This document shows, piece by piece, positions 42,245 through 50,883 of a stretch of 64,000 nucleotides of DNA (the first letter of the stretch is position 1; each line of letters starts with the position of its first letter). Source of the stretch: DAIPKP01 sp964545875 (GTDB lineage: Bacteria; Synergistota; Synergistia; Synergistales; Aminiphilaceae). The notes below the pieces were generated by a model. It saw nothing but the letters and a program-made list of their open reading frames with translations. It was not told the origin of the DNA and made no database searches. Both the position numbers and the translations under genes were made by a program. The stretch spans positions 169,838-233,837 of the forward strand of contig CAZJHH010000005.1 of NCBI GenBank assembly GCA_964545875.1. The letters run 5' to 3'.

Positions 42245-43087
42245 TTAGAACTCGTAGGGCTGAAGTTCCCGGATTTTTTCTCCGTGAATTCGTACGTTGA
42301 AACGCCTCCGAAGCTCCCGGAGCTCCTCCTCCAGGAGTTCCATTTCCAGATCCTCCCGGATCGCTCCCCGAGCTTCCTCGAAGGAGAGTTTTCGAGGATC
42401 CAGGCGATTTTCCACAAAGAGGAGCACGTACTCTCCCCGGGAACTCTCGAAGGGGCCGAGAACAGATTTGGCAGAATCCGAAGAGAGAAAGGCTTCCGCA
42501 TATTCCGGAGGAACATCCAGGGAGGAGAGCCATCCCAGGGGAACTCGGCGGGAAAAGCGTGAAGACGCGAGACTTCCGAAGGAATTCGCCCCCAGAGAGG
42601 CCATGAGAGCGGAACGGGCTTCCTCTTCGGTGGCATAGAAAAAGGCCAGAAGAGAGAGTTCCAGGTTCCGGACATAGCGTTCCTGATGATGTTCGTAATA
42701 TTCCCGCAGTGCATCTTCCGAGAGATTCCAACGTTCCGCAAGCTTTTCCGCATAGGCCCGGGCAAGAAGATTTGCCCGGCCCCAGCGTATCTGAAGTCTC
42801 AGATCCTCCCGAAGATCCAGACCGCTTATCCGGGCAGCCCTTTCGAGAACCAGAGTATCCGTAAGCTGTTTCACCAATTGGTACCGCTCTTCCTGATCCA
42901 TGCAGGTCAAAAAGAGTTCCGCCATCAGAGGCTCTCCTCCGGTTTCCTCGCTGAGGAGATAGAGGAGGTCTTCCCGGGTAACGCCGGGAGTGTCTCCGAA
43001 GGATGAAAGACTCTCCTCTTGCGCTCCTGCAGGAAGGGAATTCAGGAGAATTCCGAAAAAGAGAAGCCCAAGAACCAGGGAACGCAT
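42245..43087 (-). CDS. Exported SurA/PpiC-like peptidyl-prolyl isomerase
   Basis: This 280-residue protein has a signal peptide (residues 1-22, LVLGLLFFGILLNSLPAGAQ). A SurA-like N-terminal helical region and a parvulin-type segment follow (SSRFSRRVPLGWLSSLDVPP, FESSRGEYVLLFVENRLDP, LSFEEARGAIREDLE). Parvulins fold or chaperone exported proteins. The parvulin core is short and its catalytic residues are not clear, so it may act only as a chaperone. The start overlaps the clpC stop by one base, making it the last gene of the stress operon. Confidence 0.72.
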   Translation of the reverse strand: MRSLVLGLLFFGILLNSLPAGAQEESLSSFGDTPGVTREDLLYLLSEETGGEPLMAELFLTCMDQEERYQLVKQLTDTLVLERAARISGLDLREDLRLQIRWGRANLLARAYAEKLAERWNLSEDALREYYEHHQERYVRNLELSLLAFFYATEEEARSALMASLGANSFGSLASSRFSRRVPLGWLSSLDVPPEYAEAFLSSDSAKSVLGPFESSRGEYVLLFVENRLDPRKLSFEEARGAIREDLEMELLEEELRELRRRFNVRIHGEKIRELQPYEF

Positions 43088-45642
43088 TATTCAGAGAGAT
43101 GGACTTTTTTTGCAGGAGTTTCCGCCTGGTTCTCTGCCTCTCCTCTCTCCGTCTCTCCTTCGTTCCGAGACGCCGAAGAAATCAGAAGTTTCCCGGAGGA
43201 AACGTCGAAGGAGATGGCCCCTTCCTTCATGGAAAGAGATACTTCATCTCCGGGGCCAATTTTGCCCTCCAGAAGCATATCCGACATGGGATCCTCCACA
43301 AGCCGTTGGATGGTGCGCCGCAGAGGGCGGGCTCCATACTTGGGGTCGAATCCCTCATGGAGGATGTGATTCCGCACTTCTTCGGATACCGAGAGGAGGA
43401 TATGCCTTTCCTGAATTCGCCGAGAGACGTCCCCCAGCATGGTGGCCACGATCTTGAGAAGATCCTCCCGATCCAGGGGACGGAAGACCAGGATGTCGTC
43501 GATGCGGTTGAGAAATTCCGGGCGGAAGGTACGCTTCACGTCGTCGAGAAGATGCTTTTCCGTCCGGGCCCAGTCTCCCTCGGCCCCTTCCTGGGGAGAA
43601 AATCCCAGGCTCCGTCCCTTCATGGTGTGTTCCGCCCCCACGTTGCTCGTAAGAATGATCACCGCATTGCGGAAATCCACTTCGTGCCCCTGACCGTCCA
43701 CCAGCCGGCCATCTTCGAGGATCTGGAGAAGGATGTTGAAAGAGTCCGGATGGGCTTTCTCCACTTCGTCGAAGAGAACCACCGAATAGGGACGGCGCCG
43801 GATGGCCTCGGTAAGCTTTCCTCCATCTTCATGCCCCACATACCCCGGAGGAGCGCCGATAAGTTTCGCCACTTCGTGACGTTCCATGTATTCACTCATG
43901 TCCAGGCGTATCATGGCTTCCTCGCTTCCGAAGAGGAATTCCGCAAGGGCCCGGCCGAGTTCGGTTTTGCCCACTCCGGTGGGACCGAGAAACAGAAAGC
44001 TCCCCACGGGACGCCGGGGATCCTTGAGACCGCTTCGGGCTCTTCGAATAGCCCGGGCCACCGAGCTTACCGCACTTTTCTGATTGATAAGACGTTTATG
44101 AATTTCCTCTTCCATGCGCAGAAGCCGGGCAGCTTCTTCCTCGGTCATTTGCACCACCGGAATACCCGTCCATTCCGCCACGATCTGTGCCACTTCTTCC
44201 GTGCCGATAACCGGTGGTTCCGAAGTGCGTTCCACCTGCCACTGGCTGCGGCGATCCTCCAAGAGCTCCGAGAGCTTTCTCTCCTGGTCCCGGAAACGAG
44301 CGGCCTTTTCGAATTCCTGCTCCGCCACGGCACACTCCTTTTCCTTTCGAAAGGTTTCCAGATCCCGTTCGATCTTTTTGAGATCCTCCGGGGGTTCCAT
44401 GGTGGCAAGCCGGGCCCTGGCAGCGGCTTCGTCGATGCAGTCGATGGCTTTGTCCGGAAGGTAACGTTCGGTGATGTAGCGTTCGGAAAGCCGGGCTGCC
44501 GCCTCGAGAGCCGCATCCTCGATCTCCACCCGGTGATGAGCCTCGTAAGCATCCCGGAGACCCCGAAGGATTTTCACGGTATCCTCCACGCTGGGTTCGT
44601 TCACCATCACCGGCTGGAACCGCCTTTCCAGAGCCGCGTCCTTTTCGATATGTTTTCGGTACTCCTCTAAAGTGGTGGCTCCGATAACCTGAAACTCTCC
44701 CCGGGCAAGGCTGGGTTTGAGAATGTTCGCCGCATCCACCGCTCCTTCGGCTCCTCCGGCTCCGACGATGGTGTGGATCTCGTCGATAAAGAGGATTACA
44801 TCCCGGGTCTCCCGAAGTTCTTTGACCATTTTCCGCATGCGTTCCTCGAACTCTCCCCGGTATTTGGTTCCCGCTACGAGGTTGCCCACGTTGAGAAGCA
44901 CCACCCGTTTGTTACGCAGCACCTCGGGAAGATCTCCCGAAACCGCCCGCTGGGCAAGACCCTCCACAATGGCGGTTTTGCCCACTCCGGGATCGCCGAT
45001 GAGCACGGGGTTGTTCTTGCGCCGCCGGGAAAGGATCTGCATGACCCGAGCGATTTCCTTGGAGCGTCCCACCACGGGGTCGAGCTCGCCCTTTTCCGCC
45101 ATGGCAGTGAGGTCGATGCTGAGTTGATCGATAATGGGGGTTTTGCTCTTACGTTCTTCCTTGCCTCCCGAAGAAGCCTCTCCCGAGGCGGCATCTCCCC
45201 CGTCTCCCCGGCTGAGGATATCCATAACTTCCCGGTGGACTTTCTGGAGGTCGAATCCCGCACTGGTGAGAATCTGGGCCGCAATGCCCTCCCCTTCTCC
45301 GAGAAGGCCCAGGAGTATATGTTCGGTTCCCACATAGTTAACGCTCATATTCCGGGCTTCTCGCATGGCAAGATCGAGAACCCGCTTCGCTCGAGGGCTC
45401 AAGGGTAGATCCAGAGGGCGATCCTTGGCACGTCCCCGCCCAACGGAATCCACGATGCGCTGCCGAAGCTCCTCCACTCCAAGCCCGGATTGCAGAAGCA
45501 CCTTTGCCGCCACACCCTCACCCTCCACCATAAGGCCAAGGAGAAGGTGTTCCGTTCCTATAACGTCATGCCCCAGCTCCAAGGCCTCTCGATGAGCCAG
45601 CTGGACCACTCGTTTTCCTCGTTCCGTAAAGAATTGCCACAT
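43087..45642 (-). CDS. clpC: ATP-dependent Clp protease ATP-binding subunit ClpC
   Basis: AAA+ unfoldase of 851 residues that feeds ClpP. The N-terminal repeat domain (residues ~1-145: LAHREALELGHDVIGTEHLL) precedes D1 with Walker A GDPGVGKTAIVEG and Walker B VILFIDEIHTIVGAGG. The coiled-coil M-domain contains a UVR motif (ECAVAEQEFEKAARFRDQER), which marks ClpC rather than ClpB. D2 has GPTGVGKTELGRA and VVLFDEVEKAHPD. It is regulated through CtsR, McsA and McsB encoded upstream. Confidence 0.97.
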   Translation of the reverse strand: MWQFFTERGKRVVQLAHREALELGHDVIGTEHLLLGLMVEGEGVAAKVLLQSGLGVEELRQRIVDSVGRGRAKDRPLDLPLSPRAKRVLDLAMREARNMSVNYVGTEHILLGLLGEGEGIAAQILTSAGFDLQKVHREVMDILSRGDGGDAASGEASSGGKEERKSKTPIIDQLSIDLTAMAEKGELDPVVGRSKEIARVMQILSRRRKNNPVLIGDPGVGKTAIVEGLAQRAVSGDLPEVLRNKRVVLLNVGNLVAGTKYRGEFEERMRKMVKELRETRDVILFIDEIHTIVGAGGAEGAVDAANILKPSLARGEFQVIGATTLEEYRKHIEKDAALERRFQPVMVNEPSVEDTVKILRGLRDAYEAHHRVEIEDAALEAAARLSERYITERYLPDKAIDCIDEAAARARLATMEPPEDLKKIERDLETFRKEKECAVAEQEFEKAARFRDQERKLSELLEDRRSQWQVERTSEPPVIGTEEVAQIVAEWTGIPVVQMTEEEAARLLRMEEEIHKRLINQKSAVSSVARAIRRARSGLKDPRRPVGSFLFLGPTGVGKTELGRALAEFLFGSEEAMIRLDMSEYMERHEVAKLIGAPPGYVGHEDGGKLTEAIRRRPYSVVLFDEVEKAHPDSFNILLQILEDGRLVDGQGHEVDFRNAVIILTSNVGAEHTMKGRSLGFSPQEGAEGDWARTEKHLLDDVKRTFRPEFLNRIDDILVFRPLDREDLLKIVATMLGDVSRRIQERHILLSVSEEVRNHILHEGFDPKYGARPLRRTIQRLVEDPMSDMLLEGKIGPGDEVSLSMKEGAISFDVSSGKLLISSASRNEGETERGEAENQAETPAKKVHLSE

Positions 45643-45731
45643 GATTGTTTTTTAGCTCCTTACCGTATTCTTCAAGACAATACTGGCTTTTCCGCGCCCC
45701 GGAAGCCGCAAAGCCGGCTTCCCGCGAACTC

Positions 45732-46829
45732 TCAGCTCTCGTGCGCACCTCCGCGAACGTTTCCCCGTCGAAGTTCCGCATTTCTCAGGGCCTGACGTAT
45801 GCGATATCCTCGAACTTTCTGTTCTTCCACGGGAATTCCCCGCTCGGCACACCATGCCCGGACGTGGACGGGATGCACGTCCACAAGGAGGCGCTTCCAA
45901 TCTTTGGGGGATATTCCCGGAATTGTTCCAAAGGCCATGCCCATTCTCAGGAGAGAGAGGTGAAAGAGGGCTTCTTCGAAATCCACATACCGGGCATACC
46001 GCATCATACCGAAGGATCGCCAGAGCTTATCTTCGAAGGAGAGTCCTCCCTCCTCTCGAAGCTTCATGATGGCCCTCTGTTCCCGGGCCACCACATCCAC
46101 CACTAGCCGTCGAAGATCTTCGAGTAGCTCTTCCTCCCGCTGTCCCAAGGTTCTTCCGTTGGAGATCACGAAAAGACTGCTCCGGAGGGGATGCCCCTCC
46201 GTTCCCCCGTAGCGCTGAAAAAAACAGCCCTTTTGAGCGCACATGCGCGCCAACGGCTTGGTTTGCCGGGTCATCTCCAGGGCGGGAAGATCAAGAAGCA
46301 CCGAAGCCTGAAGTCCCGTTCCCACAAGTTTTGGAGAGGAGGTAAGATATCCCAGCTCTTGATCGAAGGCAAAACCGAGAGGCTCGAAACCCGAGACGAC
46401 CGCCGCAGCTTCTTCCCATGCGGCAACCAGAGAAAGCCCCCCGAGAAAGACCTGTACCAGCAGATGATCCTCACAGTTTATAAAGAGCGAATCCGCTCCG
46501 GTTTCGCTGTATCCGAAAATTCTTCCCGGAGAGCTCTCGAAAAAAGAGGGCTCTCCAAAGCCGCATTCCACCAGAAGCCCCTTCTGAAGATCCCCGAGTT
46601 GGTTTACGGGCAGGAGAAGAGCCTCCGGAACAGGAGATCCTTTACGGAGCAGCGACGTTATCCGCTCCGCCAAAAGCTGAAGATCCCCCGGATTTCCCCG
46701 GGAAGGAAAGGGGAGGTGGCTCAGGTTCCGCCGGAGCCGCACCTTGGTGGCAAGAACACTCCCTCCAAGGGAAGGACGGTCTTCCAGCCAAGCCAGGCGC
46801 CAAGAGAGAATATCACTCATTTCCCGCAT
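45732..46829 (-). CDS. mcsB: McsB-type protein arginine kinase with altered active site
   Basis: McsB phosphorylates arginines on CtsR and other proteins, marking them for ClpCP. This 365-residue protein aligns throughout and sits in the standard operon, but key residues differ from the family: NEEDHLR reads NCEDHLL (Cys119, Leu124), TACPTNxGTGLRAS reads TSSPKLVGTGLQAS (Gln174), and the RGxYGEGSEA block reads QRYGGTEGH. Several phosphate-binding arginines are thus missing, although the second Glu of NEED is kept (Glu120). It may be a weak kinase or a non-catalytic adaptor. It overlaps mcsA by 17 bases. Confidence 0.85.
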   Translation of the reverse strand: MREMSDILSWRLAWLEDRPSLGGSVLATKVRLRRNLSHLPFPSRGNPGDLQLLAERITSLLRKGSPVPEALLLPVNQLGDLQKGLLVECGFGEPSFFESSPGRIFGYSETGADSLFINCEDHLLVQVFLGGLSLVAAWEEAAAVVSGFEPLGFAFDQELGYLTSSPKLVGTGLQASVLLDLPALEMTRQTKPLARMCAQKGCFFQRYGGTEGHPLRSSLFVISNGRTLGQREEELLEDLRRLVVDVVAREQRAIMKLREEGGLSFEDKLWRSFGMMRYARYVDFEEALFHLSLLRMGMAFGTIPGISPKDWKRLLVDVHPVHVRAWCAERGIPVEEQKVRGYRIRQALRNAELRRGNVRGGAHES

Positions 46830-47397
46830 TATCCGTCAGAGAAGAGAGGCTCTGAATGCGATCCCGCAGATCTGCGGCCTCTTCGTATCGTTCTTCCCGC
46901 ACGAGGCGGCGCAAATTTTCCTCGAGTTTCCGAATTTCCACCGAGATGTTTTCCTGCTCTTCGTCATACCAGGAGGGAGTGGATCCCACGTGAAGATCCC
47001 CCTTCTGTTCCTTTTTGAGATATTCCAGTATATCCTCCCGAAAGGCCTCATAGCAGGAGGGGCAGCCGAGAAGCCCGGTCATGGAAAACCACTCCTCGTC
47101 ACAGCCGCACTGAGGGCATCTTCCCCGGAGAATCAGGAGAGGCTCTTCCCGGAGGGGCTCCTGTTCGGGGAGAGCGGTTTTTCGGCGGGATCCGTCCGGG
47201 GAGAGACCATCAAGAAAATCTCCCACCGCCAGGGCAAGCTCGTTGAGGGGAATAGCCGCACTAAGCCCGGGGAGCATAAACCCCTCCCGAAGCTTTCGAG
47301 CACATTCCCGGCAAAAGTGAAATTCCTGAGCCGTCCCTTCGATGACGGTCCGTATGTGAAGCTCCGCCTCTCTCTGACGACAAAAGGTACATTTCAT
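46813..47397 (-). CDS. mcsA: McsA-type activator with UVR motif
   Basis: This 194-residue protein has two CxxC zinc pairs (CTFCRQREAELHI near residue 3 and CRECARKL near 33) and another pair, CPQCGCDEEW and CPSCYEAF. The C-terminal UVR motif is LRRLVREERYEEAADLRDRI. McsA activates the McsB kinase and binds CtsR. Its start is at ATG 47397 with a GGGGG site, 14 bases after ctsR. Confidence 0.92.
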   Translation of the reverse strand: MKCTFCRQREAELHIRTVIEGTAQEFHFCRECARKLREGFMLPGLSAAIPLNELALAVGDFLDGLSPDGSRRKTALPEQEPLREEPLLILRGRCPQCGCDEEWFSMTGLLGCPSCYEAFREDILEYLKKEQKGDLHVGSTPSWYDEEQENISVEIRKLEENLRRLVREERYEEAADLRDRIQSLSSLTDNAGNE

Positions 47398-47411
47398 AAC
47401 AATCCCCCTCG

Positions 47412-47891
47412 CTACATAAGCACAAGACTTCGGAGGAACCGTTTGAGCAGGTCCGCCTGCATGACGCTTTTTTTGAACGGAGAGACTTCAAACTCCGTGC
47501 GACACTGCTCATCAAGGTAACGAAGAGCCACTTCGATGAGAAGCTGGTCTCTTTTAGCGAGAAGTCCTCGATGACGCAGCGTGGAGAGAACTCTTCGAAT
47601 GTCGGGCTCGGTAATGCTGTTGCCGATCCACTCTTCGAGATCCTTGATCTTTTCAGCGGGATCCGCATAGCGGATACGGGTGATGCGGATGTATCCATGG
47701 CCTCCCCGCTGGCTTTCCACGATGAAGCCCCGTTCCGGGGTAAACCGACTTCCGAGAACATAATTGATCTGGCTCGGCACGCAGCCGAACCGTTCGGCAA
47801 GTTCCTTACGCCGAAGAGAAAGAGCTTCGGAGCTTTTCTCTTCGAGAAGCTCATGAATATACTGTTCGATGATTCTTGTCAAGCTCGGCAT
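47412..47891 (-). CDS. ctsR: CtsR heat-shock repressor
   Basis: Dimeric repressor of class III heat-shock genes, 159 residues. The N-terminal winged helix includes RKELAERFGCVPSQINYVLG and the glycine-rich wing RGGHGYIRI, where one Gly of the usual RGGGGY is His. The C-terminal McsB-contact region follows. The ATG at 47891 has an AAAGGAGG site. A CtsR box overlaps the promoter 50 bp upstream, so the operon is autoregulated. Confidence 0.95.
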   Translation of the reverse strand: MPSLTRIIEQYIHELLEEKSSEALSLRRKELAERFGCVPSQINYVLGSRFTPERGFIVESQRGGHGYIRITRIRYADPAEKIKDLEEWIGNSITEPDIRRVLSTLRHRGLLAKRDQLLIEVALRYLDEQCRTEFEVSPFKKSVMQADLLKRFLRSLVLM

Positions 47892-47937
47892 GACAAGGCC
47901 TCCTTTGACCTTCGATGATTCTTTCTGTGCCAGGGTC

Positions 47938-47966
47938 ATTATATCATTTGGTCAACTAAAGTCAAT
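47938..47966 (-). promoter_or_regulatory. ctsR operon promoter overlapped by a CtsR box
   Basis: On the minus strand TTGACT (47960-47965) and TATAAT (47938-47943) are 16 bp apart. On the plus strand the -35 region reads GGTCAACTAAAGTCAAT (47950-47966), matching the CtsR direct repeat (A/G)GTCAAA-NAN-(A/G)GTCAAA in most positions. Binding would block RNA polymerase. Confidence 0.82.
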
Positions 47967-48079
47967 AAAAGCTTTTTACCGAGAAGAGCACAAATATATG
48001 AGGGAAACCCTGAAAAAAAGCTCCAAGGCTCCCCTCATGCACTCGTTCCAAAAAGGTTCCAAAAAGTTTTTTTGAACGT

Positions 48080-48727
48080 TTACCGTTTTTTCGGAGAAGC
48101 TTCTTCTTTCGTCTCTCCTATCTTCGATTCGGTTCCATGAAAAATACGCTGGATGTTTCGGAAATGCCGCAATACGGTGAGCACTCCCAGAGCCAGACTC
48201 AGGGCGGAGTATTCCCAGGGAGCTCCGAGAAGGCGAAAGACCAGGGCCATGGAGGTAACCGAGATCATGGAGGCCACGGAAACGAAACGGGTACTTTTGA
48301 GGAGCCCGTACCAGAGAAGCCCTCCGAGAGGCGCCCCCAACCAGAGAAGGCCCCCGTGAGGCTGGAGGACCACCCCCAGGAAAAAGAAAACCCCGAAGGA
48401 GGTGGCCACGCCCTTTCCTCCGCGAAAACCGAGCCAGAGGGGAAAGTTGTGTCCGCAGACTCCCGCAAAGCCTACCAGAGCAAGAAGCCCCGGATCGGAA
48501 ATTCCGGCGAGACGGGCCGCAAGGACGCCGAGTCCTCCCTTGAGCATGTCCACCAGGGCCACTCCCACCGCGGCGGGTTTTCCCAAAAGGCGTCCCACGT
48601 TGGTGGCTCCGATGTTTCCCGATCCGTGTTTTCGGATATCCTCTCCCCGAAGCATACGTACCAGCAGAAGCCCGGTGGGAAAGGATCCGAAGAGATATCC
48701 CATGACAAAACAGCCGAGAAGACTCAC
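48080..48727 (-). CDS. plsY: Glycerol-3-phosphate acyltransferase PlsY
   Basis: Integral membrane enzyme that transfers acyl groups from acyl-phosphate to glycerol-3-phosphate, the first step of phospholipid synthesis. It has 215 residues and several membrane helices. The conserved loops are GYLFGSFPTGLLLVR, GSGNIGATNVGR, GHNFPLWLGFRGGKGVAT and the third-loop motif LRHFRNIQRIFHGTE. The GTG start at 48727 has GGAGGT upstream and overlaps the previous gene by four bases. The Lys/Glu-rich C-terminal tail is cytoplasmic. Confidence 0.95.
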   Translation of the reverse strand: MSLLGCFVMGYLFGSFPTGLLLVRMLRGEDIRKHGSGNIGATNVGRLLGKPAAVGVALVDMLKGGLGVLAARLAGISDPGLLALVGFAGVCGHNFPLWLGFRGGKGVATSFGVFFFLGVVLQPHGGLLWLGAPLGGLLWYGLLKSTRFVSVASMISVTSMALVFRLLGAPWEYSALSLALGVLTVLRHFRNIQRIFHGTESKIGETKEEASPKKR

Positions 48728-50853
48728 GGGTCAGACCTCCTTCGCATGAAAGCATCCGCCACCACAAGCCCCTCTCCCTTGGAAAAGAGAAAGACCGGGT
48801 TGCAGTCGAGTTCTTCGAGAGAATCCTCCACAAGGGCCAGGTCCGCCACCCTAAGCAGCAGATTCTGGAGAGCCTTGATATCCCGGGGGAGTTCTCCCCG
48901 ATCACCCCGGAAGAGGGGATATCCCCGAAGGCGGTAGATCATGTGCAGTGCCGTCTCGGGGCTGATGGGGGCGCGACGCATGGAAACATCCGAAAGGATT
49001 TCCGCATAGATTCCCCCCAAACCGAGAAGAATCATGGGACCGAAGACGGGATCCCGGCGCATTCCCACCATGCATTCCAACCCCTGAGGAACCATTTCCT
49101 GCACCAGAACTCCCCGTACTTCCGCTCCCGGGCTGTAGAGCCTCGCTTTTTCGAGTATTCTTCCGTAGGCGTTGCGAAGCTGTTCTTCCCCCCGAACATT
49201 GAGCACCACCCCTCCGGCCTCGCTTTTATGGGGGATCTGGGGGGAGAGGATCTTGAGGGCCACGAACCAGCCGAGATCCTCGGCGGCATCCATGGCATCC
49301 CGCAGGCTGGAGCAGAGATATTCCCGGGTTACGGGGATATCGTATTGCCGGAGTATTTTTTTTGCCTCGTATTCCGTGGGAACCTCCGAGAGATTCGGAA
49401 GTTGGGGCTTTCGCCCCTCCAGGTTGGTATGCGCATCCTCCCGTTCCAGAATTCTCCATTCCGCCAGGGCCCCGAAAGCCCGGGCCATGCTCCGGGGACT
49501 TCGAAAGAGAGGAATCCCCGCAGCCTGAATTCTCCGCCTCTGTTCCATGCCGTGAAGATCGTCCGTGAGCCAGCAGCATCCCATGGGCACGGGAGAGTTT
49601 TTCCATACCCGAAGAAGCTGATCCGTAAGCTTTTCCGCGGGAGACTCCGGGAGCATGGTATGTACCGCCAGAAGCATGTCGATTTCACCGGACTCCGCCA
49701 GAGCCTGGAGGCAGGAGGCATATCCCTCGGGGGCCTCGGTAATCTGGGCGGTGACATCCACGGGATTCCCGGGAGATCCGTAGATGGGAATGTAGGGTTC
49801 GATGCGGCGCTGCAGATCCGCCGAAAATCGGGGAATTTCAAGCCCTTCGGCGGCACAGCGATCGGAAGTGACGATTCCCGCCCCTCCCGAGGTGGTGCAG
49901 ATGCCCACCCGTTTCCCCCGAAGGGTTCTGCGGGTTTCAAAGAGAAGTCCCATATCCGCGATATCCTGGGCATCTTCCAGAGGAATCACTCCGTACTGCC
50001 GAAAGAGGCTTTTCCATACCTGGTTCTCTCCGGTAAAGGCACCGGTGTGGCTGCGTACCGCTTCCCCCGTGGCAGTTTCGTTTCCCCCCTTGAGCACCCC
50101 CAGGGGAATCCCCCGGCCGTGAGCTTCCTGGGCCATTTCCACGAACCGCTCTCCTTCGCCGGGACGCAATCCTTCCAGATAGAGGAGAATCGCCGATAGC
50201 CGGGGATCCCCCAGGAGATACCGGGCTACGTCCACCACATCCAGATCCGCCTGGTTCCCCGTGGTTACGATGGAGTGAAAACGAACCCCCCGTTCCACCG
50301 CGGAGGCGAAGGTGGAAAATCCGAAGGCTCCGCTCTGGGAGACGTAGGCGATGCCTCCGGGTTCTACCGAACGTCCCTTGAGGGAGGTGGAAAAGGAGAG
50401 GTATGTACGGGAGTGAAAGTGCGCAAATCCCTGGCAGTTGGGCCCCAGAAGCCGGATGTTTCCCTCCCGGGCGATGCGGAGGATGTGCCGCTGCAGATCT
50501 CCATGGCCGCACTCCTCGAATCCTGCGCTCAGCACGACTGCAAAGGGAACTCTCTTTCGGGCGCACTGCTCCAGAGCCGAAGCCACCAGATTCGGCCGAA
50601 TCATGAAAAAGGCCACATCGGGAACTTCCGGCAAATCCTCCACCGAGGGATAGCAGGGAAGGCCTTCGAGAGAGGCATATTTGGGGTTCACCGGATATAC
50701 CCGCCCGGGATATCCGTGTTCGAGGAGAATCGGGAGAGAGCGTCCGGCGATCTTCTCCGGCGAGGGCGAAGCTCCTATGAAGGCCACGCTTCGGGGAGAA
50801 AAAAGGCGGTCCAGGTTGGGGGGGGCCGGAAAGGATCCTGGCAGAGAACTCAT
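48724..50853 (-). CDS. ADP-forming acyl-CoA synthetase (fused subunits)
   Basis: Single-chain NDP-forming acyl-CoA synthetase of 709 residues. A CoA-binding domain comes first (residues ~10-140: PRSVAFIGASPSPEKIAG), then the succinyl-CoA-ligase-like domain with the phosphohistidine region VRSHTGAFTG. The C-terminal ATP-grasp domain starts near residue 490 (LRQYDIPVTREYL, ALKILSPQIPHKSEAGGV). Such enzymes make ATP from acetyl-CoA or branched acyl-CoAs in fermentation. The ATG has an AAGGAAG site. It overlaps plsY by four bases. Confidence 0.92.
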   Translation of the reverse strand: MSSLPGSFPAPPNLDRLFSPRSVAFIGASPSPEKIAGRSLPILLEHGYPGRVYPVNPKYASLEGLPCYPSVEDLPEVPDVAFFMIRPNLVASALEQCARKRVPFAVVLSAGFEECGHGDLQRHILRIAREGNIRLLGPNCQGFAHFHSRTYLSFSTSLKGRSVEPGGIAYVSQSGAFGFSTFASAVERGVRFHSIVTTGNQADLDVVDVARYLLGDPRLSAILLYLEGLRPGEGERFVEMAQEAHGRGIPLGVLKGGNETATGEAVRSHTGAFTGENQVWKSLFRQYGVIPLEDAQDIADMGLLFETRRTLRGKRVGICTTSGGAGIVTSDRCAAEGLEIPRFSADLQRRIEPYIPIYGSPGNPVDVTAQITEAPEGYASCLQALAESGEIDMLLAVHTMLPESPAEKLTDQLLRVWKNSPVPMGCCWLTDDLHGMEQRRRIQAAGIPLFRSPRSMARAFGALAEWRILEREDAHTNLEGRKPQLPNLSEVPTEYEAKKILRQYDIPVTREYLCSSLRDAMDAAEDLGWFVALKILSPQIPHKSEAGGVVLNVRGEEQLRNAYGRILEKARLYSPGAEVRGVLVQEMVPQGLECMVGMRRDPVFGPMILLGLGGIYAEILSDVSMRRAPISPETALHMIYRLRGYPLFRGDRGELPRDIKALQNLLLRVADLALVEDSLEELDCNPVFLFSKGEGLVVADAFMRRRSDP

Positions 50854-50883
50854 GGAATACTTCCTTTCTCGGGGCGGTTCATC

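Noticed and set aside
43003..44670. Plus-strand open frame of about 555 codons opposite clpC
   Set aside because: Antisense shadow of the ClpC gene.
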